From assembly GCF_020169515.1 (NCBI RefSeq), contig NZ_JAHMHW010000006.1, forward strand, positions 124,001-188,000: a stretch of 64,000 nt of DNA, read 5' to 3'. Shown in pieces: positions 8,865 to 17,817 of the stretch. The translations under genes and the position numbers were made by a program. The notes beneath the pieces are model-generated. The model was not told the origin of the DNA. It was given only the letters and a program-made list of their open reading frames with translations, and did no database searches. This DNA comes from Paenibacillus vietnamensis. GTDB lineage: Bacteria > Bacillota > Bacilli > Paenibacillales > Paenibacillaceae. Within the stretch, counting starts at the first letter, position 1; each line of letters begins with the position of its first letter.

Positions 8865-10175
8865 TTATTGAGCCGACCCGAATTGGATCCAGGCTTTCTG
8901 AATTTCGTCAATAGTCTGCTCTTTCGTTTTGCTGCCGCCGATATAGGCTTGCATCAGCTCGCCGAATTTTTGGTGGAACGTATCCAGAGAGTAGTTGACC
9001 GTCAGATCGCCCGATTTCTCCGTTTTCAAAATTTCTTCCATTTGCTTCGGCATTTCCAGGTCAGGAAGCGGAGCGTCCTTGATCGGAGGAATAACCTTCG
9101 CTACGTTAGAGAACCAGCTTTTGCCGTAATCCGATGTGTACAGCCAATTGAAAAATGCAATCGTTTCGTTCACAACAGCCGAATCCTTGTTGATGCGAAG
9201 CGCTTGGTCAGCGCCGGTAATCAGCTGCGTTTGCTCAGGCTTGTCGCTGACCGGGTAACCGACGATGCCGATCTCGAGGTCCGGGCTGATTTTTTTGATC
9301 GCTTCTTCGTCCCATGCGCCTTTGCCCGTCATGAAAGCGGCTTTGCCGGATGCGAAGTCGCTGACGCCGGCATTGCTGTCGCGCTCCAGAGGCTTATCCG
9401 TGCCGTGCTCAACGGTCAAGTCGATGAAGTTAAAGAAGTTGTCCTGCAGCACCGGGTGATCCTTGAACGTCGTTTCGCCGGCGATAAATTTACCGACCAG
9501 CTCCTTCGGCGTCGTGCCTGCATCTTCAGCGGCTGCGTTCACAAAGTTTTGGAAAATATGCTTCCATACCCACCACTCTTTATAAGCGTTGGCGAACGGC
9601 GTGATGCCTTTCGCTTCCAGCTTGGCGATAGCGTCGTTCATTTGTGCAGTCGTCTTCGGAACTTCGGTAATGCCTGCATCGGCCAGCAGCTTCTTGTTAT
9701 ATACCATGCTCATCAGGTTGCCCTTGACCGGCAGTCCGAGCACTTTGCCGTCCGAGGAGCTCATGTTGATTTTGACGGCGTCGGTCATGGCGGCCGCAAG
9801 CGGCTCGTTCGTCAGATCGGCGCTGTATTCGGCGAAGGTGTCGATGTCGCCGCCGGCTGTTGTCTGGAACACGTCAGGCGTGCTGCCTGCCGCAATTTTC
9901 GACTTCAATACGGTGTTATAGTCGGCTTGCATAATTTCGAGGTTGATCGTCACGTTCGGCTTTACTTTTTTGTATTCTGCGATGTATTGGTTAAAGGCGT
10001 CCGTGTATTCGGGCGAAGCGGTGAACATGTTGATCGTTACCGGCTTGTCTGCATTTCCTCCGTTATTAGCGGCGCCTTCGTTGCCCGCCGGAGCATTGTT
10101 GTTGCCTCCGCAAGCGGACAAAATGCCGGCTACGAGCGCGAGGCTGACGGACAAAGATAGCATTTTTTTCTTCAT
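8865..10175 (-). CDS. sugar ABC transporter substrate-binding lipoprotein (CUT1)
   Basis: The protein has 436 residues. Its signal peptide has a lipobox ending ILSAC, followed by a GGNNNAPAGNEG linker, so it is a lipid-anchored extracellular binding protein. The body is an SBP_bac_1 fold with the usual MVYNKKLLADAGI and FASGKAAFMTGKGAWD segments. It would capture oligosaccharide for the permeases encoded at 13913-15642. The linked GH36 gene makes an alpha-galactoside such as raffinose or melibiose the likely ligand. Expression is probably activated by the YesN-type regulator from the promoter motif at 10219-10279. No ATPase gene is present, so a shared MsmX-type ATPase is expected elsewhere. 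Confidence 0.9.
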   Translation of the reverse strand: MKKKMLSLSVSLALVAGILSACGGNNNAPAGNEGAANNGGNADKPVTINMFTASPEYTDAFNQYIAEYKKVKPNVTINLEIMQADYNTVLKSKIAAGSTPDVFQTTAGGDIDTFAEYSADLTNEPLAAAMTDAVKINMSSSDGKVLGLPVKGNLMSMVYNKKLLADAGITEVPKTTAQMNDAIAKLEAKGITPFANAYKEWWVWKHIFQNFVNAAAEDAGTTPKELVGKFIAGETTFKDHPVLQDNFFNFIDLTVEHGTDKPLERDSNAGVSDFASGKAAFMTGKGAWDEEAIKKISPDLEIGIVGYPVSDKPEQTQLITGADQALRINKDSAVVNETIAFFNWLYTSDYGKSWFSNVAKVIPPIKDAPLPDLEMPKQMEEILKTEKSGDLTVNYSLDTFHQKFGELMQAYIGGSKTKEQTIDEIQKAWIQFGSAQ

Positions 10176-10218
10176 GGTGATGCCCCCATTTCCCTTATTG
10201 TTGTTGTCCTTGGTGCCT

Positions 10219-10279
10219 ATTGTAGTGAAAAAGAAACAGGATAAGAATGCACATAAGTGAATAGTTAAGGGTAAAAAAG
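10219..10279 (-). promoter_or_regulatory. promoter and putative YesN operator of the binding-protein gene
   Basis: On the minus strand a 20-mer CTTTTTTACCCTTAACTATT (10279-10260) lies 35 nt upstream of a TACAAT -10 box (10224-10219). The -35 position is poor, as expected for an activated promoter. The same motif (17 of 20 identical) lies exactly 35 nt before the -10 box of the divergent permease promoter at 13814-13874. Confidence 0.6.
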
Positions 10280-10296
10280 TGTAGTGACGCGTTTGT

Positions 10297-11952
10297 TCAC
10301 TTTTTCTCCCCCGCCGCCGCTCCCGAACGGTATTCGGACGGAGATACGGAATAATAGTTCCGGAACGCCTTGCTGAAATAGTTTTTGTCCTTGTAGCCCA
10401 GCATTTCCGAAATATCCTGTATCTTCAGCCCCGGATCGTCCAGCAGCTCCTTGGCCTTGTCCATTCTGACCTTCTGCACATACTCGTGAATCCCGAAGCC
10501 GAACTGCTGCTTGAACAGCTTCATTAAGTATTCCCGGCTCAAAAAATACTTCTCTGCGAACATCGATATTTTGATATCCTCAAAATAATGGGTATCGATA
10601 TACGTCTTAATATCCCCGATGTCGAACGGCTGATTCACCAGCTGCGATTTTCTGATTTCTCCGCCGTAAAAGTCAAGCAGCCCGTTAAGCAGCAGCTCGA
10701 ACGATGCCAGAGAGTCAAAATCTGCGGACAAGCCGGCCGCCCGCAGCCCGCCCGCGCCGCCCAGCGGCAGCTGCTCGGGCTTTGCTCCAAGCTCGAGCGC
10801 GGCTTCGTTCAGCAAAATGACAAACTCGTGGAGAACGCGGTCCGCTTCGCCTAGACTAAAGAAGCCGGAGGCGCGCCAATTTTTCACGATTTCGCCGATG
10901 ACGGCTTTCACGTTCTGGACGCTGCCGCTCTCAAGGCCCGCCCGGATCATCGCAATCCTTCCGGACAGAGTCATATACTCCTTGGCGGGCGCCGCTTGTG
11001 CTCTGTCAGGTACGGTATGTACAGCGCCGGACTTCAGCTTGAGAAGATCGATGCCGCTGAGCGCCGCTTTTGCCGCCTCATAAGAGGTGGCGATGTCCAT
11101 GGCATCGGCGCTCGACGGTCCGACGCCCGCTACAACCAGGACGCCGAACAACTCTTTGAGCGTGGTTGCCACCTTGACCATCTGATGCAGGGAGCGGTAG
11201 GCGATATCCTCCGGATATCCGCCCTTCGTCGTGAGCACCGCGATCATCTCGCGGTCCTGCTTCGGGTTGGCAAAGCTGAACGCGTCGAAATGGCCGCCGG
11301 CTATTTCGTTAATCACGTTCGCGACCGCAAAATGCAGCAGCTCTTTATCGTCGTTAAACCTGTTTTTTCTCACCTGCTCCAGATTCAGCACGCGCAGCAC
11401 CGCCACCGTAAACCGGCTCGCAGGATCATCGGCCCCGATGAGCGGCAGAAACGCCTCGTTCGATTGGCTTTTGAAGCTGCGTTCGATGATCGACTGGTAC
11501 ACCTTCTCCTTCAGCCGCGGCAGCGACATATTGAGCGTAATGTTGCGGTTGATGAACTCGCTTTCCCTCTTGCGCTTGGCATCCAGCAGATCGATCGCTT
11601 TGCGCAGCGCCTGGTTCAGATCGGCCCGATTCACCGGCTTCAGCAAATAATCGGCCACCTTCGAGCGGATCGCCTGCCTCGTATATTCAAAGTCGTTGTA
11701 GCCGCTGATGACGATCGTCGGCAGCTCGGGATACTCCCGTTCGATAATCTGGAGCAGCTCCAGCCCGTTCATCTCCGGCATTTTCATATCGATCATCGCC
11801 AAATCGATCTTGTGCTCGGCCAGCATGTCCAGGCCCATCCTGCCGTTCGTCGCCTCCAGCACTTCCCCGACGCCGAGCCCTTTCCAATCTCCAAGGATGC
11901 GGATCGCCTCGCGCAGCGGCTCCTCATCGTCAATTATGAGCACTTTGTACAT
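10297..11952 (-). CDS. YesN-type response regulator (receiver plus AraC HTH)
   Basis: The protein has 551 residues. The receiver has D8/D9, phospho-acceptor D55 (MIDMKMPEMNG) and the Lys of YLLKPVNR. A long middle region of about 300 residues follows, typical of YesN proteins. Two AraC helix-turn-helix motifs lie at the C-terminus (about 450-545, with YFLSREYLMKLFKQQFG and LGYKDKNYFSKAFRNYY). It overlaps the YesM-type kinase gene by 23 nt, so the two are co-translated as one two-component system. The probable targets are the binding-protein promoter at 10219-10279 and the permease promoter at 13814-13874. Confidence 0.9.
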   Translation of the reverse strand: MYKVLIIDDEEPLREAIRILGDWKGLGVGEVLEATNGRMGLDMLAEHKIDLAMIDMKMPEMNGLELLQIIEREYPELPTIVISGYNDFEYTRQAIRSKVADYLLKPVNRADLNQALRKAIDLLDAKRKRESEFINRNITLNMSLPRLKEKVYQSIIERSFKSQSNEAFLPLIGADDPASRFTVAVLRVLNLEQVRKNRFNDDKELLHFAVANVINEIAGGHFDAFSFANPKQDREMIAVLTTKGGYPEDIAYRSLHQMVKVATTLKELFGVLVVAGVGPSSADAMDIATSYEAAKAALSGIDLLKLKSGAVHTVPDRAQAAPAKEYMTLSGRIAMIRAGLESGSVQNVKAVIGEIVKNWRASGFFSLGEADRVLHEFVILLNEAALELGAKPEQLPLGGAGGLRAAGLSADFDSLASFELLLNGLLDFYGGEIRKSQLVNQPFDIGDIKTYIDTHYFEDIKISMFAEKYFLSREYLMKLFKQQFGFGIHEYVQKVRMDKAKELLDDPGLKIQDISEMLGYKDKNYFSKAFRNYYSVSPSEYRSGAAAGEKK

Positions 11953-13789
11953 GTCCCAAGCCTCCCCGCGGTAATAACATTTCCATCTCCGTGCCCGACT
12001 TATCCGTCTTAATGTTCAGCTCAGCCGCATCCCCGTACAGCAGCTTCAGCCTCGTATGCAAGTTGACCAGCCCGATGCTGTCGCCTTCATGCTCGCGGTT
12101 CTCCCATTCCCCCAGAAACGATTCGCGTACCTGCTCCAGCCTTCCGGGCGAGAAGCCCGGACCGTCATCGCGAACGGAAATCACGGCATGCCGTCCATCC
12201 AGCCTCGCCTCGATGTCGATGGTGACCGCGCTCGAAACCTTCTCGACCGCATGCTTGATCGCGTTTTCGACAAGCGTCTGAATCGACAGCTTGGGCATTT
12301 CCAGCTCCATCAGCGACTCCTCCCAGTCGTAACGAACCTGGAGCCGGCTTCCGAATCTGGCCTTTTGCAGCGACAAGTAATGTTCGATATGCTTCAGTTC
12401 CTCCCTGGCCTTCACGGTGTCCTTGCCGCTAATGCAATAGCGGAGCGTCAGCGCCAGGGAATCGACCATATCCGCTACGTCGTACGTTTCGTGCTTGAGG
12501 GCTTTGGTGGATATCGCCTGAAGCGCGTTGTATAGAAAGTGTGGGTTAATTTCCGCCTCCAGCGCTTTTAAGATCGCGTTTTTTTCGACAAGCTTCATTT
12601 TGTACCGCTCGTTGATCAGCTCGTTCGTCCTTCGGACCATTTGGTTAAAATGGCGCGATAAATAAGCGATTTCATCGCGTCCCTTTACCTCCGCCTCCGC
12701 ATCGAAATCGCCGGCGCTGAACCGGTTCATCTGATACGAAAGCTTCTTCAACGGCCTCGTAATGGCGTTCGAAAAATAAATGACGAGAATGACCGCAAGC
12801 AGCAGAAACGCAAGCCCGAGCGAAAAGCTGAGGTTGCGCGCCTGAGTCGCCGCCTCGTCGATTTGCGTATACGGAATCGGCTTGACCAGCTTCCAGCCGC
12901 TCTGTCCGGCGACGTCGTAGACGACCAAATATTTTTGCTGTCCGTCCTGCCAGGTCAGGCGGCCGCCTCCTTCCTCCGCCAGCTCCTCCGTCAGCTTGCT
13001 CTCTTTCATCCGTCCGTAGACGGCCGGATCGTCCGCATAAAACAACGTATTGTCCGGACTGAGATACATCAAATGCTGACCTTCGCTGAACGGCACATCC
13101 TTCAGAATGTCGTCGCGTCCCGCCGGAGTGAAATAAAAGGACAGCACCGCCTGCGGCTCGCGCGTCGCGATCGAGCGCAAAACGCGGTGATACGCCATAA
13201 AGATTTGTCCCGTGTCAAGCTTGTACCCCGTTTCCTCGCCGCTTCCCTGCACGAACGACTGGTAAGAGCTGTTGGCGCCGCTTTTCATCGCCCGCCCGTA
13301 CCACGGCAAGCCGCTTATGTCCGTATCCAGGCCAGTCCGAACGGTAATATTGTAATTTTCCTTTGTGACGGCATAATATTTTTTCTCTTTCACCACATAC
13401 AGATAGATGGCCTTCAAATCTCTGCGGGAATAATACAGCTCCCTCAAATAATCCTCGACGTACATCCTCGACGCATAATCCTCGGATTCGTGATTGATGG
13501 CGTAGACGATTTCGTCAAACCGGTTTTGCGGAAGCGACAGCTGCTCCATTCCCGCCAAATACTCCTCCAGGTTGCGGTTGACGAGCAGCAGATTGTTGGA
13601 GGTGCTTGCGATGCTGCCTTCGACCGCTTCCTTTTGCAGCATCCTGTACGAAATAAAGGTGAGCGAGCCGACGACGAGTATAATAATGGTCGTGAAAAGC
13701 AAAATAAGCTTGTTCACCAGCCTTCTCGACAGACGCTCCTTCATGGATTGAAAGGCTTTAGCCGTGCGGTTCATCCTGACGTTCACCAT
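11930..13789 (-). CDS. YesM-type sensor histidine kinase
   Basis: The protein has 619 residues. A first membrane span (about 27-48), an extracellular sensor region (about 50-300, dCache-like by layout), a second span (about 308-332), a HAMP domain (about 333-385), a His_kinase domain with phospho-His in INPHFLYNAL, and HATPase_c with QTLVENAIKHA and DDGPGF. It senses extracellular sugar or the loaded binding protein and phosphorylates the YesN partner. The start is uncertain: ATG 13789 overlaps its GAAAGG, and a second ATG 15 nt downstream is equally possible. It is divergent from the permease genes, with 123 nt between the starts. Confidence 0.88.
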   Translation of the reverse strand: MVNVRMNRTAKAFQSMKERLSRRLVNKLILLFTTIIILVVGSLTFISYRMLQKEAVEGSIASTSNNLLLVNRNLEEYLAGMEQLSLPQNRFDEIVYAINHESEDYASRMYVEDYLRELYYSRRDLKAIYLYVVKEKKYYAVTKENYNITVRTGLDTDISGLPWYGRAMKSGANSSYQSFVQGSGEETGYKLDTGQIFMAYHRVLRSIATREPQAVLSFYFTPAGRDDILKDVPFSEGQHLMYLSPDNTLFYADDPAVYGRMKESKLTEELAEEGGGRLTWQDGQQKYLVVYDVAGQSGWKLVKPIPYTQIDEAATQARNLSFSLGLAFLLLAVILVIYFSNAITRPLKKLSYQMNRFSAGDFDAEAEVKGRDEIAYLSRHFNQMVRRTNELINERYKMKLVEKNAILKALEAEINPHFLYNALQAISTKALKHETYDVADMVDSLALTLRYCISGKDTVKAREELKHIEHYLSLQKARFGSRLQVRYDWEESLMELEMPKLSIQTLVENAIKHAVEKVSSAVTIDIEARLDGRHAVISVRDDGPGFSPGRLEQVRESFLGEWENREHEGDSIGLVNLHTRLKLLYGDAAELNIKTDKSGTEMEMLLPRGGLGHVQSAHN

Positions 13790-13813
13790 CCTTTCGACTA
13801 TTCATTCGGTTCA

Positions 13814-13874
13814 CCTTTTTACCCCTAACTGTTTTGTAAAATCCATTTTTGCTCGTATACCGCTGAATTATAAT
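13814..13874 (+). promoter_or_regulatory. promoter and putative YesN operator of the permease operon
   Basis: CCTTTTTACCCCTAACTGTT (13814-13833) lies 35 nt upstream of a perfect TATAAT (13869-13874). The -35 hexamer position reads TTTTTG, which is weak. Motif and spacing match the binding-protein promoter at 10219-10279 on the other strand. Confidence 0.6.
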
Positions 13875-13912
13875 ACAAAACATACACGAACTGCGATGAA
13901 AGAGGTGCTACG

Positions 13913-14803
13913 ATGTTTAAATCATTAGGGGGAAAATGGAGCGAGAAGCTTGAATTCGGCATTTTTACGCTGCCGGTATTAATCTGTATCGCCGTAGCTT
14001 TCTATATCCCGTTCGCGATGACGATCCGGTATTCCATGACGAAATGGAACGGCATTTCCAAACACCCGACCTTTGTCGGCCTTGATAATTTCAAGCAAAT
14101 CTTTATGGGTGACACGAACTTTGCGAATTCGGCATGGTTCACGATAAAATACGCGGTATTGTACATCGTGCTGGTCAATGTGCTGGCGATTCTGCTTGCG
14201 GTCATTCTCGACATGAAGCTGAGGACGACGTCGTGGCTGCGCGCCGCATTTTTTATCCCGTATATTCTTAGTCTCGTCATCGTCGGCTTTATCTGGAAGT
14301 TCATTTTCATGCAAGGCTTCGAATCGCTTGGCGAAAGCACAGGCTGGGGCATTTTCGGACTGAGCTGGCTCGGCGAGCCGGGGCTTGCGTTTATCTCGAT
14401 TCTGCTCGTCTCCATCTGGCAGTCGATCGGCTTCTATCTGGTTATCTACATTGCGGGCCTGCAGTCGGTGCCGGACGATTTGAAGGAAGCCGCAACCGTG
14501 GACGGCGCCGGAGCCGTCAGAAGGTTCTTCAGCATTACGCTGCCGCTGCTTGCTCCATCGATTACGATTTCCGTTTTCATGGCGCTGACCAACTCGATCA
14601 AAGTATTCGACGTCATTTTGTCGCTTACCGGCGGCGGACCGGGCGGCACGACTTACAGTATCGCTTATGACATCTATAGAGACACGTTCCAGAACAACCT
14701 GTACGGCTACGGAACGGCAAAAGCGCTCATTCTGTTCGTTGCGGTACTAATTGTAACGATCGTTCAGCTGACGCTCTTCAAACGCAGGGAGGTTGAAGCC
14801 TAA
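13913..14803 (+). CDS. sugar ABC transporter permease, CUT1 (MsmF/LplB type)
   Basis: The protein has 296 residues and six predicted membrane spans. The ABC permease EAA loop lies near residues 190-210 (DDLKEAATVDGAGAVRRFF), where it would dock the ATPase. SLTGGGPGGTT is a CUT1 signature. It forms the transmembrane channel together with the next permease, to which it is translationally coupled (TAATG, 1-nt overlap at 14803). AGAGGTG precedes the ATG. It belongs with the binding protein and GH36 enzyme encoded on the other strand. Confidence 0.92.
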   Translation: MFKSLGGKWSEKLEFGIFTLPVLICIAVAFYIPFAMTIRYSMTKWNGISKHPTFVGLDNFKQIFMGDTNFANSAWFTIKYAVLYIVLVNVLAILLAVILDMKLRTTSWLRAAFFIPYILSLVIVGFIWKFIFMQGFESLGESTGWGIFGLSWLGEPGLAFISILLVSIWQSIGFYLVIYIAGLQSVPDDLKEAATVDGAGAVRRFFSITLPLLAPSITISVFMALTNSIKVFDVILSLTGGGPGGTTYSIAYDIYRDTFQNNLYGYGTAKALILFVAVLIVTIVQLTLFKRREVEA

Positions 14804-15642
14804 TGAAAAACCACAACAAAACCAAGGCAGGCCGCATCGTACTCGAAATCGTTATGGTGCTGCTCTCTCTCGTGTTCCTGTACCCGCTGTTTCTGGCTAT
14901 CAACAACTCGTTCAAAAGCTTCGGCGAGGTCATGACCGACGTCGTCGCTTTGCCGAAGCAGCTCGTATTCGAGAACTATTCGTACGTATGGTCGTTCATC
15001 AACTATCCGAAGCTGTTCCTGAACAACTTCATCATTACGGGACTCGGACTCCTCGGCATCATTCTCGTCTCTTCCATCGCGGCTTATAAGCTGGCAAGAA
15101 CGAAAACGCGCTGGAGCGCTTTGCTCTACATGCTGTGCATTATGCCGATGCTTATTCCGTTCCAATCGATCATGCTCACCGTGCTGCAGCTGGCGAAGGA
15201 TATGAACCTGTCCGAAAGCACATGGGGTCTCGGCCTTCTGTACTGGGGCTTCGGCGCCCCGCTCGCCGTCTTCATCTATCACGGCTTCGTGAAGGGCATT
15301 CCGAAGGAAATCGACGAGAGCGCGACGATTGACGGCGCTTCGGGCTTCAAGCTGTTTTTCCTCGTCATCTTCCCGCTGCTGAAGTCGGTAACGACGACGA
15401 TCGTCATCATCGACGTCATGTGGATCTGGAACGACTTCCTGCTGCCGCTCCTTATGGTGAACGGCTCGCCGGATACGAAGACGCTGACGCTTGCGGCTTA
15501 CACCTTCGTCGGCCAATACACGTCGGACTGGCAATACGCGATGACCGCCATGGTGATGGCCGTTCTGCCTTCCATCATCGTGTTCATCTTCCTGCAAAAG
15601 TACATCGTCAAAGGTGTCGTTGCAGGTGCGGTGAAGGGATAA
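14803..15642 (+). CDS. sugar ABC transporter permease, CUT1 (MsmG/AraQ type)
   Basis: The protein has 279 residues and six predicted spans. The EAA loop reads PKEIDESATIDGASGFKLFF (about 167-186), and the N-terminus YPLFLAINNSFK is characteristic of the second CUT1 permease. The start codon overlaps the stop of the upstream permease gene. The operon ends at the terminator 15665-15720. There is no ATPase gene in the operon, as is usual for Bacillota CUT1 systems that share MsmX. Confidence 0.92.
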   Translation: MKNHNKTKAGRIVLEIVMVLLSLVFLYPLFLAINNSFKSFGEVMTDVVALPKQLVFENYSYVWSFINYPKLFLNNFIITGLGLLGIILVSSIAAYKLARTKTRWSALLYMLCIMPMLIPFQSIMLTVLQLAKDMNLSESTWGLGLLYWGFGAPLAVFIYHGFVKGIPKEIDESATIDGASGFKLFFLVIFPLLKSVTTTIVIIDVMWIWNDFLLPLLMVNGSPDTKTLTLAAYTFVGQYTSDWQYAMTAMVMAVLPSIIVFIFLQKYIVKGVVAGAVKG

Positions 15643-15664
15643 GCGCATTGGTTCGCGAAAAAAA

Positions 15665-15720
15665 AAGAGCTGCATCGTTGGTCATGGGATTAGTCCCGCG
15701 GACCTCGATGCAGCTCTTTT
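15665..15720 (+). terminator. terminator of the permease operon
   Basis: A 13-bp stem (15665-15677 with 15706-15718) encloses a 28-nt loop and is followed by a short T tract. It lies 22 nt after the permease stop. The loop and right arm are duplicated 50 bp downstream. Confidence 0.6.
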
Positions 15721-15766
15721 GCGTAGACGATTAATGGAATCAGTCCCGTGGACTTCGATTCAGCTC
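15682..15766 (+). repeat. two imperfect direct repeats, 50-bp period
   Basis: The 31 bases at 15686-15716 recur at 15736-15766 with a few substitutions. Both contain AGTCCCG, GGAC, TCGAT and CAGCTC in the same order. The first copy forms the right half of the permease terminator; the second has lost its left stem partner. Confidence 0.65.
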
Positions 15767-15926
15767 AATGAGGAAAGAAGGACGGAGGTTGTTCGCGGTC
15801 CATCCTTCTTTCACTTTATACTCCGTCGCCTGCTTAAACTCCTCTAAACGCCACCGGCATATCCGTCAACGCGTTAAGTCACATTTTATCATTACACTTC
15901 CGCTCGCCTGGCCACTTTGCGGTTCT

Positions 15927-16110
15927 TATGTACTTTCTGCAGCAGAGCTCGTCACTAACTCCCCGCTCCGTCCATCCACTGCACTTTTTGCAGCAGATCG
16001 GCGCTCCTACGTCCAAAACGTTAAAATGTGTCCCCCTTCTGCTGCATTAGTGCATTCTAGTTCGTCTGATGCCTATTCATTTCAGGTTTCTGCTGCATTT
16101 TCTACATCAG
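15927..16110. repeat. cluster of CTGCTGCA/TGCAGCAG units (family B)
   Basis: The gene-free stretch 15767-16156 holds repeated short palindrome-like units: ACTTTCTGCAGCAGA (15931-15945), GCACTTTTTGCAGCAGA (15981-15997), TTCTGCTGCA (16037-16046) and TTTCTGCTGCATTTT (16087-16101). The same units recur at 49.4-49.6 kb. No reading frame is supported here. Confidence 0.55.
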
Positions 16111-16156
16111 AGACAACGGCTGCACAACCGGGAGCTGCACCGCACTTGCTGCACAG

Positions 16157-17680
16157 CTAATTTTCTTCAATCAGCTCGTCCAGCTTTCGCTGCCGCTTCC
16201 TTTCGCGCGCCCGGTAAATGCGGTGCTCTTCCTTCAGCGAACGGAGAAGTGCGGCGCACATGCCGCCAATAATGAGAGCAAACGGCAGCGACGTCACGAT
16301 TGATGCTGTCTGCAGGCCGTTCAATCCCCCGCTCACGAGAAGCACAATCGCAATCGTGGATTGCAGAATGCCCCAAATGATTTTCACCTTATTCGTCGGA
16401 TTCGGACTGCCGTTCTGTGACAGCATGCCGAGCACGAAGGTCGCGGAATCGGCTGACGTAATGAAGAAAATAACGATCAGAAGCGTAGCGATGCCGGATG
16501 CGAGCATGCCCAGCGGCAGCTCCTTCAACGTCAGAAACAGCACTGATGTCACATCCTCTACAGCTGCCTCGGCCAGCGGAACGTTCTCGAACAGCTGCAG
16601 GTGCAGTCCCGTCCCGCCAAATACGGAGAACCAGAAGAAGCCGAGCAGGCTTGGTACGAGCAGCACGCCCAGAACAAATTCCTTGATCGTCCTGCCCTTC
16701 GACACGCGCGCGATAAATGTTCCTACGAACGGCGCCCAAGCAATCCACCAGGCCCAATAGAACAGAGTCCAGTTTCCAATCCATTTGCTTTGGGAGAACG
16801 GAGTCAAGCGCAAACTCATCTGGATTAAATTTTGAACGTATGAACCGAGCGTAACGGTGAATGTATCCATCAGAAAAGATGTCGGTCCGACCACAAATAC
16901 AAAAAGCAGCAGGATGAAAGCAATATACAAGTTTGTAGTGCTCAATATTTTTATCCCGCGATCGAGTCCGCTTGTAGCCGACAAGATGAACAGCACCGTC
17001 ACAATAGCGATAATCCAGATCTGGGAACCGACGCTGCTGCTGAGGCCGAATATCGCGTTCAGCCCGCCGTTAATTTGCAGCGCCCCAAGCCCCAAAGAAG
17101 TTGCTACCCCGAAGGCCGTCGCGATAATAGACAGCGTATCGATCCCTTTGCCAATCGGGCCGTTTACGCGGTCTCCAATCAGCGGATAAAAGGTTGCGCT
17201 GATCAGCCCTTTACGTCCCTTCCGGAACTGATGATACGCCAGCGTAAGACCGACAATCGTATAAACCGCCCAAGGATGCAGCCCCCAGTGAAAAAAAGAA
17301 TACCGCATCGCAACTCGAGCAGCCTCTGCCGAGCCGCCCGATACCCCTTCCGGCGGAGTCAGGAAGTGTGACAACGGCTCTGCAATGCCCCAGAACACGA
17401 GCCCAATCCCCATTCCTGTACTGAACAGCATCGCAAACCAGGCAAGCAGTGAAAATTCGGGTTCATCATCGTCCTTTCCCAGCTTGTACCCCCCGTATTT
17501 GCCAAACGCCAATGCAAACGAAAAAATAAGGAACCCGAACATGGCCAGCAAATAAAACCACCCGAACTTTTCAATCGTAAAAGTAAACACCACTCCAGCT
17601 GCATCCGCAAGCCGCTCAGGCATCAACGCCCCCCAAATAACGAAGGCGGCAATGATGGCAATCGCTATGTAGAACACCAT
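16157..17680 (-). CDS. BCCT-family betaine/choline/carnitine transporter
   Basis: The protein of 507 residues has about twelve membrane spans. GMGIGLVFWGIAEPLSHF (about 90-107) and the aromatic segment WTLFYWAWWIAWAPFVG (about 305-322) are BCCT signatures; the Trp box forms the trimethylammonium-binding cage. It is a Na+- or H+-coupled importer of an osmoprotectant such as glycine betaine, and the exact substrate cannot be read from sequence. The C-terminal tail is short, highly charged and rich in Arg, Lys and Glu, as in osmosensing BCCT carriers. AAAGGAGG precedes the ATG. It is a single gene. Confidence 0.92.
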   Translation of the reverse strand: MVFYIAIAIIAAFVIWGALMPERLADAAGVVFTFTIEKFGWFYLLAMFGFLIFSFALAFGKYGGYKLGKDDDEPEFSLLAWFAMLFSTGMGIGLVFWGIAEPLSHFLTPPEGVSGGSAEAARVAMRYSFFHWGLHPWAVYTIVGLTLAYHQFRKGRKGLISATFYPLIGDRVNGPIGKGIDTLSIIATAFGVATSLGLGALQINGGLNAIFGLSSSVGSQIWIIAIVTVLFILSATSGLDRGIKILSTTNLYIAFILLLFVFVVGPTSFLMDTFTVTLGSYVQNLIQMSLRLTPFSQSKWIGNWTLFYWAWWIAWAPFVGTFIARVSKGRTIKEFVLGVLLVPSLLGFFWFSVFGGTGLHLQLFENVPLAEAAVEDVTSVLFLTLKELPLGMLASGIATLLIVIFFITSADSATFVLGMLSQNGSPNPTNKVKIIWGILQSTIAIVLLVSGGLNGLQTASIVTSLPFALIIGGMCAALLRSLKEEHRIYRARERKRQRKLDELIEEN

Positions 17681-17763
17681 TGACAGCTCCTCCTTTCGGC
17701 ACTTCCGGTAGCTTACCCTTAAGAGGAGGGAATTATAGGCAGGAAACGGATACGAACATAAAT

Positions 17764-17795
17764 AGGACAGCTCACGTTAACTTCGCGGCTGTCCT
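17764..17795 (-). terminator. hairpin after the flavin reductase gene
   Basis: AGGACAGC (17764-17771) pairs with GCTGTCCT (17788-17795). On the minus strand it follows the flavin reductase stop at 17818 and is followed by TATTTATG. The T tract is modest. Confidence 0.5.
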
Positions 17796-17817
17796 TTAGC
17801 TTATGCGCTTTATCCCG

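Noticed and set aside
8832-10160. 442-codon open frame antisense to the binding-protein gene
   Set aside because: It mirrors the real lipoprotein gene, has no ribosome site and shows no family motif; high GC makes antisense frames long.
10996-12012. 338-codon frame antisense to the YesN gene
   Set aside because: The YesN reading is supported by receiver and AraC motifs.
15767-16156. CRISPR array from repeated CTGCTGCA units
   Set aside because: Units are too short and diverged, spacing is irregular and no cas gene is near.
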